From Phascolarctos cinereus (taxonomy: Eukaryota > Chordata > Mammalia > Diprotodontia > Phascolarctidae): a stretch of 64,000 nucleotides of DNA. The notes under the pieces are model-generated. The model did no database searches. It saw only the letters and a list, made by a program, of their open reading frames with translations, and was not told the DNA's origin. Made by a program: the position numbers and the translations under genes. Where the stretch lies: contig NW_018344259.1 of NCBI RefSeq assembly GCF_002099425.1, forward strand, positions 1,511,001-1,575,000, in the 5' to 3' direction. Below are positions 56,230-64,000 of this stretch, piece after piece. Position 1 is the first letter of the stretch, and every line of letters begins with the position of its first letter.

Positions 56230-59200
56230 CTGCTCCCATATCATAATATTCTCCCCATCCCAGTGATTCACCCTGGAGTGTCACTGTACAAACACTGCTG
56301 ACCATCTCCCACTGGCTACTCACTTACTCCTCCCACTCTCACTGCTATCCCTCAAGTTTCACACTAGATATACCCTCTGCCTGCTTTATAGTAAACAAAC
56401 TTGCTTTCATCTTAAATCTTTTCCTTAAATTTTCTGTCTCTCACTAAGACCTGGCTACCTACTAACAATACTGCATCCTTGGCCACCCTTTTCAGTACTG
56501 GTTGAACTTTCACACATACTCCTCACCTATCTGGCCATGGTGGGAGAAACAGAATATTCATCCTATTGCCATTTCCAGATTCTCCCTCTACTGACATCAC
56601 TCAGTAATCTCTTCTCCTTTGAGGTTCATTCAATCTATACTTATCACTTAATCAAGATTCTTCTGGTAGCTGCTATCTACTGACTCCCAGGACATTTTCC
56701 TTCTCTCTTCAATGTCTTCAGTGCCTAGACCACCATCTTTCTCTCCATCCCAAATCCTGCATTCATACCAGGGAACTTCAAAATATATCCTGATACTCCC
56801 TCAAATACTAATTTCTTAATTCCTCAATTTACTTATTTTCCATCATCTTCTCCACCATTTCAACTCAACTGCATACAGAGATGGTCATGCCATCACTCAC
56901 AAGAGTTCTCCTTTCACTTTCATGAGCTCTGGAACTTCTTTATTTGATCATAATCTTTTATCATTTCATCTTTCCCTATGCCTTATGACCCCATAATCCT
57001 GTTTTTCGTATTCATAATGACCTCCAATTTCTCCATCCACTGGTTCTGTCCCAGGATATCACTCCTTCTCTCCCTGCACTCACTAAGCCTCCCTCCTTCC
57101 TTTCCAGTCTTGACTTTTTTGTGAATCAGCTCAATTCTGCATTAAACTTAACTCAAATCACTTCCCCCTTATTCTATTGCTGATCATGACTTGCCAAATT
57201 TTGAATTACTCCCAACATCAGCTGTCTTCATTCCTAGTCATGCGCTCCTGAACAGAGCTTGAGAAAATCATGAAACCATGCTGACTGGGTCCATTCCAAA
57301 TTTATGTCACATAATTTCAAATGGCCCCTCACTGCAGCAAGGTAATCCTTTTATACCTCCTTAATCAACTCTCTATAACCCATTCCCCTCCTCCCACCAC
57401 CAGTGGCTTTTCAAACTTTTTACCTCCTCAAAGGACCTACTGCAAACCTTCTCCCACTTTCCCATCTGAGAGCCTTGTCTCATAGTTCACCAAAAGCATT
57501 AAAGCAACCACCCATTCAACAAGACTACTTCTCACCTCCTCTCATTTCATGTCACTCAGATGTTTCCCCTCACTATCTCGACCTTCACCCTTGCCTCACA
57601 TTAAGAGGAAACCCTTTTCCTCACCAAGGCACTTTTACATGGGCCCTTGATCCATTCAATCCTGTATTCCCTAGCAGATTTACTTCTCTATTATCCTCAC
57701 TCTTTCACTAATCTTCAGTCTCTCTTTATCCACTGATTGCTTCTCTAATGCTTACAAACATGCCCATGTCTCCCCTGTACAAAAAACAAAAAAAGAAAAC
57801 AACAAAAAAAATCCCACCAATCCATTCACCCATATTGCTATTGTACTATATCACTCCTCCCTTTCAAGGCTAAATTACTAGAAAAGCCATCTATAACTGA
57901 TGCCTATACTTCCTCTCATCTAACTGGCTTCTGAACTCTCTGCAATCTGGCTTCCAAACTTCATATTTAAACTGAAACTGCTCTCTCCAAAGTAACCAAA
58001 TCTAACTGCCAATCTAATGACATGGTCCGTCATGCTCTTTTTCTTAATACTCTCTTCACTCTAGGTTTTCAAAACACTGTTCTCTCCTGCTTCTCCTCCT
58101 ATTGATCTGACTGTTCCTTTTCAGTCTCCTTTGCTGGATCTTTATCCAGGTCGTGCCCATTAACTAGAAGCATCCCCCAAAACTCTATCCTGGGCTTCAC
58201 TCTCTTGTCCCTCTAAATGATCTCACTTGGTGATCTTATTAGTACCTATGGATTCAATGATCACCTCCATGCAGATAATTCTCAAATCTATTTATCCAGC
58301 CCTAACCTTTTGCTGATATCCAGTCTCTCATCTCCACCTACTTAATGAACGTCTTAAACCCAACGCATCCAAAACTGAACTCATTATATTTCCCTCAAAA
58401 CTCTTCCCTCTTCTCAATTTCCCCAGTACTACTGAGGGCCCCACCATCTTCCCAGTTCCTCATACTGGCAATCTAGGTATTATCTTTGACTCCTCATATT
58501 CCATCTGTTAGCAAATCCTGTCAATTCTACCTTCACAGCATTTCCTGTGATCCCCTTCTCTCTCCTAACACAATGACTGTCCTGGTATAGATCTTTATTA
58601 TGTCTTGATTGGATTTGTCTCTCTCATATCTCTTCCTATTTCAGTCCCTCCTTCATCTAACTGCCAAACTGATCTTCTTAAAAATGTAAATCTAACCAAT
58701 ACCATCCTCTTATTCAGTAAACTTCAGTGATTCTGTTACCTCAAGGAAAAAAGATAAAATCCTCTGCTTGACCTTTAAAACCTTTCATAATCTGGTCCAG
58801 TCTTCTTACGTTCCACTCCTCTCTATATTCTATATGATGCAGTGACAATGGCTTCCTTGCTGCTCCTTGAAAAGAGCCACTCAGTCTCCTGACTATGGGT
58901 TTGCACAGGCTGTTCTCCCTTGCCTGGAACTCTCTTCTTCTTCCTCTCCACTTCCTGGCTTTTCTGGATTCCTTCAAATCCCAGCTAACCTCCCCTCACC
59001 CACCCGTCTTCAGCAGGGAGTCTTTCATAGTCTCCCTTCAATGTTAGTACCTTCCCTCTGAAATGATCTCAAATGTACCCTATAAATAACTTGTATGTAT
59101 ATACTTGTCCGCATATTTTCTTCCCCTTTAGAATGTGAACTCCTTGAGGGCAGGAAGTATTTTTGACCTTTCTTTGTGTCCCCAATACTTCACTATGTGC

Positions 59201-59245
59201 TTGGCATACGATAAACATGTAATAACTGCTTGCTGACTTAACAAA
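56230..59245 (+). mobile_element. Near full-length L2 LINE (about 3 kb)
   Basis: A CR1-clade LINE in sense orientation. The first part is endonuclease-like: 'tctctcactaagacctggct' at 56439, and 'ccagggaacttcaaaatata' at 56767 encodes a PGNFKIY-like relic of the GDFNI motif. RT follows (57300-58300): 'ttttcagtctcctttgctgg' and 'acctccatgcagataattct' (HADNSQ-like, from the intact YADDTQ). The 3' region from 58600 ends in 'gtgaactccttgagggcagg' and 'aataactgcttgctgact'. All frames are broken. It fills nearly all of the intron between the 109-nt and 50-nt exons (56153-59438). Confidence 0.8.
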
Positions 59246-59438
59246 ACGCCAAATCACTTAAAGACGGCTTAACAACTTATTAACACATATGAAATTAGTA
59301 TACATTTCAAGAGCTAGTTAGATACCTGTGATTATTATTCAAGTCCTCAGAGTGGATATATTTCTAATTTAAGGATACATTCTAAAAATTTATGGTTGAC
59401 TCAACATGGCTTAACATAATATACCTTAGACCACTTAC

Positions 59439-59488
59439 CTCTCAGCAGAAACATTGGACCCAATTGAGTACAACAATTTAAGTTGGTC
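59439..59488 (-). CDS. VWA8: VWA8 exon: short exon after AAA+ module 1
   Basis: 50 nt, reading DQLKLLYSIGSNVSAE and then the first two bases of an Arg codon (phase 0 in, phase 2 out). It is too short to be found as an open frame. It is supported by the flanking acceptor ...TTCTACTTTAG, the donor GTAAGTG and the direct match to the VWA8 segment that follows YLPFK. The residues belong to the helical lid region of the first AAA+ module. Confidence 0.93.
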
Positions 59489-59770
59489 CTAAAGTAGAAA
59501 ATGAAAACAGTCATCAAATCAATTACTAAGGTGTATCATCAAACATCAAACATTAACATTTCTACCCTCCTAAATGAGCAGACACTAAGCCATTTATATC
59601 AAAAAGTCCTCCCAAAGTATAATGATGTTAGTTCTAAAATAAAAACCACCAAGCCTCCCTCTTATCTCATTCCCCATCCCGTATCTTTCAAGACTTAATA
59701 CCATTGTAAGTTCTCCTGTTATATTCTGAAGAACTTGTCCAACCTAATTCCCATTAACCACTTCTGGATC

Positions 59771-59814
59771 ATGCACACACACATGCGCGTGCAAGCGCAC
59801 ACACACACACACAC
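59771..59814 (+). repeat. Alternating purine-pyrimidine CA/CG tract near a splice donor
   Basis: 'atgcacacacacatgcgcgt' then 'gcaagcgc' and (AC)n. In the transcript this is a UG-rich tract beginning about 104 nt after the donor of the 165-nt exon. Alternating CA/CG is a Z-DNA-prone type of sequence. Confidence 0.9.
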
Positions 59815-59917
59815 AGAGCAAAAAAAAAAAGTGTAAACAAAGTACTTAAAACAGTGGCTTCATTAGATCCAAATATAAAAACTGAGGAAAATACTAAATA
59901 TTCTGGTTTATACTAAC

Positions 59918-60082
59918 CTTAAAGGGTAGATAGTAAATATCTCTTGCTTGAAATCTAGAGCGAAGAGGAGGGTCTAAAGGATTTCCAGAATACCTCGGTA
60001 CTGGTAAACCCAGGGCAATCACTCGAAAATCTTCACTGACTCTAACAATCCTCCATGAATCTAGCTCTGTTTTGGTGTGATC
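59918..60082 (-). CDS. VWA8: VWA8 exon (first in window): end of AAA+ module 1
   Basis: 165 nt, 55 codons, phase 0 at both ends. The product starts DHTKTELDSWRIVRV, continues FRVIALGLPVPRYSGNPLDP, then PLRSRFQARDIYYLPFK. The stretch FRVIALGLPVP is the sensor-1-like strand of an AAA+ module, and LDPPLRSRFQ corresponds to the segment ending in the conserved Arg-Phe before the small alpha-helical domain. The acceptor on the minus strand is ...CCTGTAG and the donor is GTTAGTA. A (TG)n tract in the transcript sense begins about 104 nt past the donor. The preceding exon, which should encode the rest of module 1, is not found before 64000. Confidence 0.95.
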
Positions 60083-60089
60083 CTACAGG

Positions 60090-61475
60090 GACCAAAGGAC
60101 AATAATTAGAATGCAATGAATTGACGTAAGGAGGTGAGATTCACACATTCCTGCAAAGCTTCTGCTGTGCATTTGGTTAATCCTAGTTCAGGAGAGCTGT
60201 GCATCAAGAATATGAAAAGTAAACAACCAAGCAAAGAAAACCAATCTGAAACGTGGCAGATGACATTATAGGGATCAGAATGATGGTGCTCAAGATCTGT
60301 TAGTAAAGGAAAGGTAGCCAACAGAAAATAAGGTCAGATCTAAGACAGGACAGGTGGGGAAAACACCACGTACAACTTCACAGACTAGAAGAAATGGAGT
60401 CAGAGAAGCAAATTATTTGCAAAAGGGTGACTGGAGACCAAAACAAGTGATTGAACCTAACAGTGTCTTCTCATCATGACTGAAGCATATAAATATAAGT
60501 AACCAGTTCATTTCCAGGCAACCTCCTTTCTGGGAAGATACTGACAAGCGTCTGATCAAGTGCTATGCGGATTTAGGTGTTGAAAAGACAGAACCTTTCT
60601 AAGGTTTACATTTAACTAAAGCAAAAATGAAATATCACACTATATACACACACAAGCCACAGCATTTTTTCCCCAAATGCTAAGCCTAACTTAGGAAATG
60701 CTTAGGCAATATCAGTCTGGGTTATCAACTGTGTTAGACACAGTGAAAAATCACATTTTTAAGTAATCCAATCTCGTAGGTCCTAAAATATCACAATCTA
60801 ATAAGGCTCTAATTTCAAGGCTGGAGATGGTGGGGTGGGTGGGAGACACACTAAATGCTATGAAAAAAAAAAGCCAATATAATGAATACTTTTAATCAAG
60901 TTTAACTAGAAGGACTGAGTTTACAATGATATTTACTTTTGAGAAGATTGTGTGTAGTTAGATAATTGTCATGTCAAATAATTTCCAAGGAACAGCTCTA
61001 ATCCAAGTGGCAACTCAAACCTATTTTCACGTGACAAAACCCTGCTCAATATAGTATAAAAAATGACTTTTCCAAAGTCCAGACTCAAATCCACAAAAAA
61101 GACACAGAATAAGAAAAGTCTTTCATCATTAGTCAGTAAATTTAAAAAGAAACACATCTGAATTTTTTCTAATCAGCTAATAAGAATGCTTTTAGCTAAT
61201 GCCACCTCCAAGGACCAAATAAAAGTCATTTGGCAATTAGAAAGGGTAGAAGAAAGAAGGTTCTGCATAATCAATTCCCACAAATGAATTTAAAGTCAAT
61301 ATTCATTTCTGGAAATTAACTACAACAATATTTTAAAGCCATGGTAATTAGATTATTCTCAATTATATCTCCTAATTGAACCAGACCGAGATAATTTTTA
61401 GAAAAGGCTGGAAGAAACCTATCAGATGGTAGAAACACAAGCATATGAACACCTATTTAGGAGTTATAAGAGAAT
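60090..61475. other. Intronic sequence upstream of the first exon in the window, unclassified
   Basis: No further VWA8 exon found. No repeat I can name apart from short A runs. Minus frames at 60106-60321 and 60969-61157 have no domain. Confidence 0.4.
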
Positions 61476-62044
61476 CCCAGAAGTCTAGATCATATGAACT
61501 ACTTCTACAAAATCCTCCCCCAAATCTACAAAATCCAGCCTCATATCAAAGACTTTAAATGACTGTAAACTCACTCTGTTCAGAATAAGCCATTCCATTT
61601 CCGGTCTGTTCCAACTGCTGGGAAGTTATTTCCTTATGTTAAGCTGAAAACCGCCTTTCTGTGACATCTATCCTAGGTCCCAAAGGCATGAATGGAAGGT
61701 ACAGAGGAGCCATGCCCTCTTCCACATGATAATCCTTAAAATATTTTAAGGCTGTAATCCTGCCTTACCAAAGTCCTTTCTTTTTCAGACTAAACATTCC
61801 CAATTCCTATATCACATGTTGATGTGAACACGGTTTCAAGTCTCCTTCAGTCACCCTTCTTTGGACTCCCTCCAGCTTGTCAATGTCTTTTATAAAACAC
61901 AGCAGCCAAAAAAGAACACAATACTTGCAATGTTGTCTGAAGAGGGGATAGTACAACATGACTATCAGTTTACCAGTTACCTCATTAGACTCACTGTATT
62001 TCTGTTAATATATCTGAAGACACAGTAACTTTTTTGGCTTTCAC

Positions 62045-62160
62045 ATAAGGTCCTTGAGAGCAGCGACTGCTTTTTGCCTTTCTTTGCATCCCCAATAGAC
62101 AATGCCTGGCACACAGTAGGGGCATAATAAATGTTAACTGACTGTCTACTAAAACTCCTG
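62045..62160 (+). repeat. L2 3' tail inserted in the CR1/L3 relic
   Basis: 'aaggtccttgagagcagcga', 'ctttctttgcatccccaata', 'ctggcacacagtaggggcat', 'aataaatgttaactgactg'. Confidence 0.8.
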
Positions 62161-62299
62161 GGATTTTTATCACATTAACCAGTTCCTACTTATTAGTCCC
62201 TCACCTTTAATCTGGATATCTGATTTTTCAAAATTCAAGTGCAGCACTTACATTTATCCTGAATATCATTCATCTTATTAAATGTGACTCACTCTTCAG

Positions 62300-62460
62300 T
62301 GGTCATCAAACCATAGCCAGAGGACCAAATCCGGCCCTGTTTTTGAATGGCCTTAGAGCTAAGAATGTTTTTTACATTTTAAAATAAAACTTTTAATAAA
62401 AACGCAAAAACTATTCTTAGTACAAAAACAAGCTGAGGGCTGTAATTTGCCAACTCCTAT
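62300..62460. mobile_element. hAT-like non-autonomous DNA transposon fragment
   Basis: 'gtcatcaaaccatagccaga', 'ggaccaaatccggccctgtt', 'aaaataaaacttttaataaa', 'gagggctgtaatttgccaac' resemble the 'ccaaatccggccc ... aaataaagttttattgg ... gccgacccctg' class of mammalian hAT elements. A different family from 43288. Confidence 0.55.
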
Positions 62461-62649
62461 TCTGACTATCAAGATATTTTGGCATACCAATTCTATCTTC
62501 CAATGTATTAACCACTTAATACCTTTAACTTCATATCACCTAATATTTTAATTAGCAAACTATCAGGCTTCATCTTAGCTTTTTTGTTTGTTTATTTCAT
62601 GATTTCATTTCTATAGGGTATTCTCAGTAAGAAAATTCCCTCTACCAAT

Positions 62650-62915
62650 GCAGATTAGAACCTGCCCTGCAACTACAGACTAAGAGAGGTTAAGCAACTT
62701 GTTCACAATCAAATGGGTAGTATGCGTCAGAGACAGGACAGCATCAGATTCAGATATGGACATGTACTTATAAGTCATCTAGCCCAACCAAATTCCTTAT
62801 TTTAAAGGAGAGGGAACTGAGTTCCAGAGCCAGTTAAGTAGTAAGTGGAAGAGAAAGGACTCCTGACTCCATGGCCAGCACTCTTTCCTCTGCATCATGT
62901 TTGCCTCTGAGGCTA
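62650..62915 (-). repeat. Two MIR fragments, minus strand
   Basis: 62670-62740: 'actaagagaggttaagcaac', 'ttgttcacaatcaaatggg'. 62760-62910: 'aaaggagagggaactgagtt', 'gactcctgactccatggcca', 'ctctttcctctgcatcatg'. Confidence 0.65.
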
Positions 62916-63595
62916 GGTCTCTATCCATAACTGCTTCTGAAAGTTACTGAAAATAAAGTACGGACAAGAACAGCCCTAAGACAGAACTCTACAGCACTCC
63001 ACCATGTATTTTTCTTCAGGATGGCATTCATTCATTCATTAATCTCCTATCTCTGGGTTAAGTATTTCAGCAAGTTCCAAGTTAACCTAACTGGGCTATC
63101 ATCCAGCCTGTGACTCTCCATTCCGTCAACAAGGATTTCAGTGACTGTCAAGTACCTTGTGAAATCCAGTCACAGTGTGTCTCTGGCATTCTCCTGCCCT
63201 ACCACTTTAGTGACACATCAGAAAAAGAGATAAGGTGAGTGTAGAATGTCTTGTTTGAACTTAGCCCACACTCCTTGGTAGTTAGTTGTCAGCACAATCC
63301 TTTGTGGGTGCTTATAAAATATATTTAACAAAGATTTTTAGAACTAGGAATTGACATCGAATCCACAATAATCTACCCTGTTCCCTGTTCTGAAAATCAT
63401 CATAACAACTGCTCACCTCAACTCTTCCATTTTTAATAACTCCTCAAACAACAGCTCAGCAATCCTCTCTGCTAGTTCTTTTAGTACCTGTATGTGAAAA
63501 AAAAGGTATCTGAACGCCCTTACTATCTCCTCCTTGATCTTAGGTTTCCAATAACAGTTAATCATTTTTTGCTCACTTTCCAATTTCCCTTTCTT

Positions 63596-63838
63596 GAGAG
63601 GCAACATGGCACAGAAACTAGAGTGCTAGACTAAGCCAGACTTGGTTTCAAAACTCAACTTTGACATTTGTTAGCTGTATGACCAGGAACACGACATTGA
63701 ACATCTCTGAGCCTCACTTTCCTCATCTCTAAAACAGGGATAGTAACACCTGTGGTAGCTATGAAGCTCAAATTAGATAACCTATGTAAAGTTCTTAGCA
63801 ATTTTAAAGCTATAAATGTCACCTATTATTAATGTTAT
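63596..63838 (+). mobile_element. MIR, full length, plus strand
   Basis: 'gagaggcaacatggcacaga', 'ttgttagctgtatgaccagg', 'cactttcctcatctctaaaa', 'cagggatagtaacacctgtg', 'atgtaaagttcttagcaatt', ending near 63838. Confidence 0.8.
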
Positions 63839-63867
63839 TGTTTCCCTTTCTTGAAACTCAAAAAAAA

Positions 63868-64000
63868 CCCCAATTACTGCTGTTACTACCTGTGTGACCT
63901 TGAGAAAGTCATTTCATATCTGGGAGTCTCAGTTTCTCTCTTCTGTAAAATGGGGGTCAGGGACAGTTGGACTAATCAATGACTTTCAAGATCACAGTGA
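63868..64000 (+). repeat. MIR fragment, cut by the window end
   Basis: 'ctgttactacctgtgtgacc', 'ttgagaaagtcatttcatat', 'tttctctcttctgtaaaatg'. Confidence 0.7.

Larger units (their letters stand above)
61480..63500 (-). mobile_element. Long antisense CR1/L3 LINE relic with nested elements
   Basis: On the plus strand the order follows antisense CR1/L3: 'ctgctgggaagttatttcct', 'ggactccctccagcttgtca' (61864), 'cacaatacttgcaatgttgt', 'aaattcaagtgcagcactta' (62231), 'agttaacctaactgggctat' (63081), 'taccttgtgaaatccagtca' (63151, RT region whose intact form encodes FxKAFDxV), to 'ctcagcaatcctctctgcta' (63451). The frame at 63413-63607 is the RT N-side antisense relic. It is interrupted by an L2 tail (62045-62160), a hAT-like piece (62300-62460) and MIRs (62650-62910). 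Age: older than all of these. Confidence 0.65.
1..64000 (-). other. VWA8: VWA8 locus, internal portion (transcribed on the minus strand; both ends outside the window)
   Basis: Eleven exons on the minus strand read in order as one continuous part of VWA8, a large mitochondrial protein with AAA+ ATPase modules and a C-terminal VWA domain. Together they give 1296 nt, 432 codons, without a stop; phases match at every junction and all introns are GT-AG. Introns range from 84 nt (46336-46419) to 18.8 kb (27504-46257). The part seen is the end of AAA+ module 1, a linker, and AAA+ module 2 with a P-loop and Walker B-like segment. The human protein is about 1905 residues (from memory), so this is about 23% of it. 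The start codon, mitochondrial targeting sequence, third AAA+ module and VWA domain are not in the window. Family assignment is firm; intron positions are read from sequence, not from transcripts. Confidence 0.93.

Noticed and set aside
63413-63607. 64-codon minus frame rich in Glu and Leu
   Set aside because: It coincides with the RT-side end of the antisense CR1/L3 relic and an adjoining SINE, so it is a LINE remnant and not an exon of VWA8.
1-64000. CRISPR arrays, operons, toxin-antitoxin or phage-like systems
   Set aside because: No spaced direct repeats of that kind, no bacterial gene density. All tandem repeats seen are microsatellites or SINE/LINE parts.

Overview
The window looks like marsupial nuclear DNA. 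It is AT-rich and packed with mammalian interspersed repeats: marsupial-type L1, L2, old CR1/L3, MIR/CORE-SINEs and tRNA-headed SINEs of the marsupial type ('ggcagctaggtggc...agtggatagagc'). One CORE-SINE carries an RTE-like segment. All family assignments are from memory of the consensus sequences, not from a search. I see no bacterial-style genes, operons, CRISPR arrays or rRNA/tRNA genes.

The only host gene I can support is on the minus strand. It is an internal part of VWA8 (von Willebrand factor A domain containing 8, a large mitochondrial AAA+ ATPase). Eleven coding exons are recognisable, in transcript order at 60082-59918, 59488-59439, 56152-56044, 53545-53441, 47601-47470, 46554-46420, 46335-46258, 27503-27343, 25586-25473, 10666-10498 and 9984-9907. 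All have GT/AG borders and they join in frame into 1296 nt (432 codons) with no stop. By comparison with human VWA8 recalled from memory this is roughly residues 217-648 of about 1905: the end of the first AAA+ module, the linker, and most of the second AAA+ module with its P-loop. The first exons lie beyond 64000 and the later exons (third AAA+ module, VWA domain) lie before position 1, so the whole window is inside the VWA8 transcription unit.

Layout from left to right: 1-9900 is intron with an L2 scrap, an L1 with a nested SINE (2935-6670), MIRs and an antisense L2. 9907-10666 holds two exons. 10670-25470 is a 14.8-kb intron with L1 pieces on both strands, a SINE with a perfect target duplication, and a nearly complete L2 (22330-24958). 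25473-27503 holds two exons. 27504-46257 is an 18.8-kb intron with a repeat-poor left half and an L2/L1-rich right half. 46258-47601 holds three exons, including the split P-loop. 47602-53440 holds an L1 with a nested SINE and an antisense L2. 53441-60082 holds four exons around a second long L2 (56230-59245). 60083-64000 is intron with a long antisense CR1/L3 relic.

I found no previously undescribed system. The points most worth checking are details of VWA8: a P-loop split by an 84-nt intron, a tandem GTGGTG splice donor, a diverged linker exon and a Walker B without the usual glutamate. Some repeat structures also merit a look.
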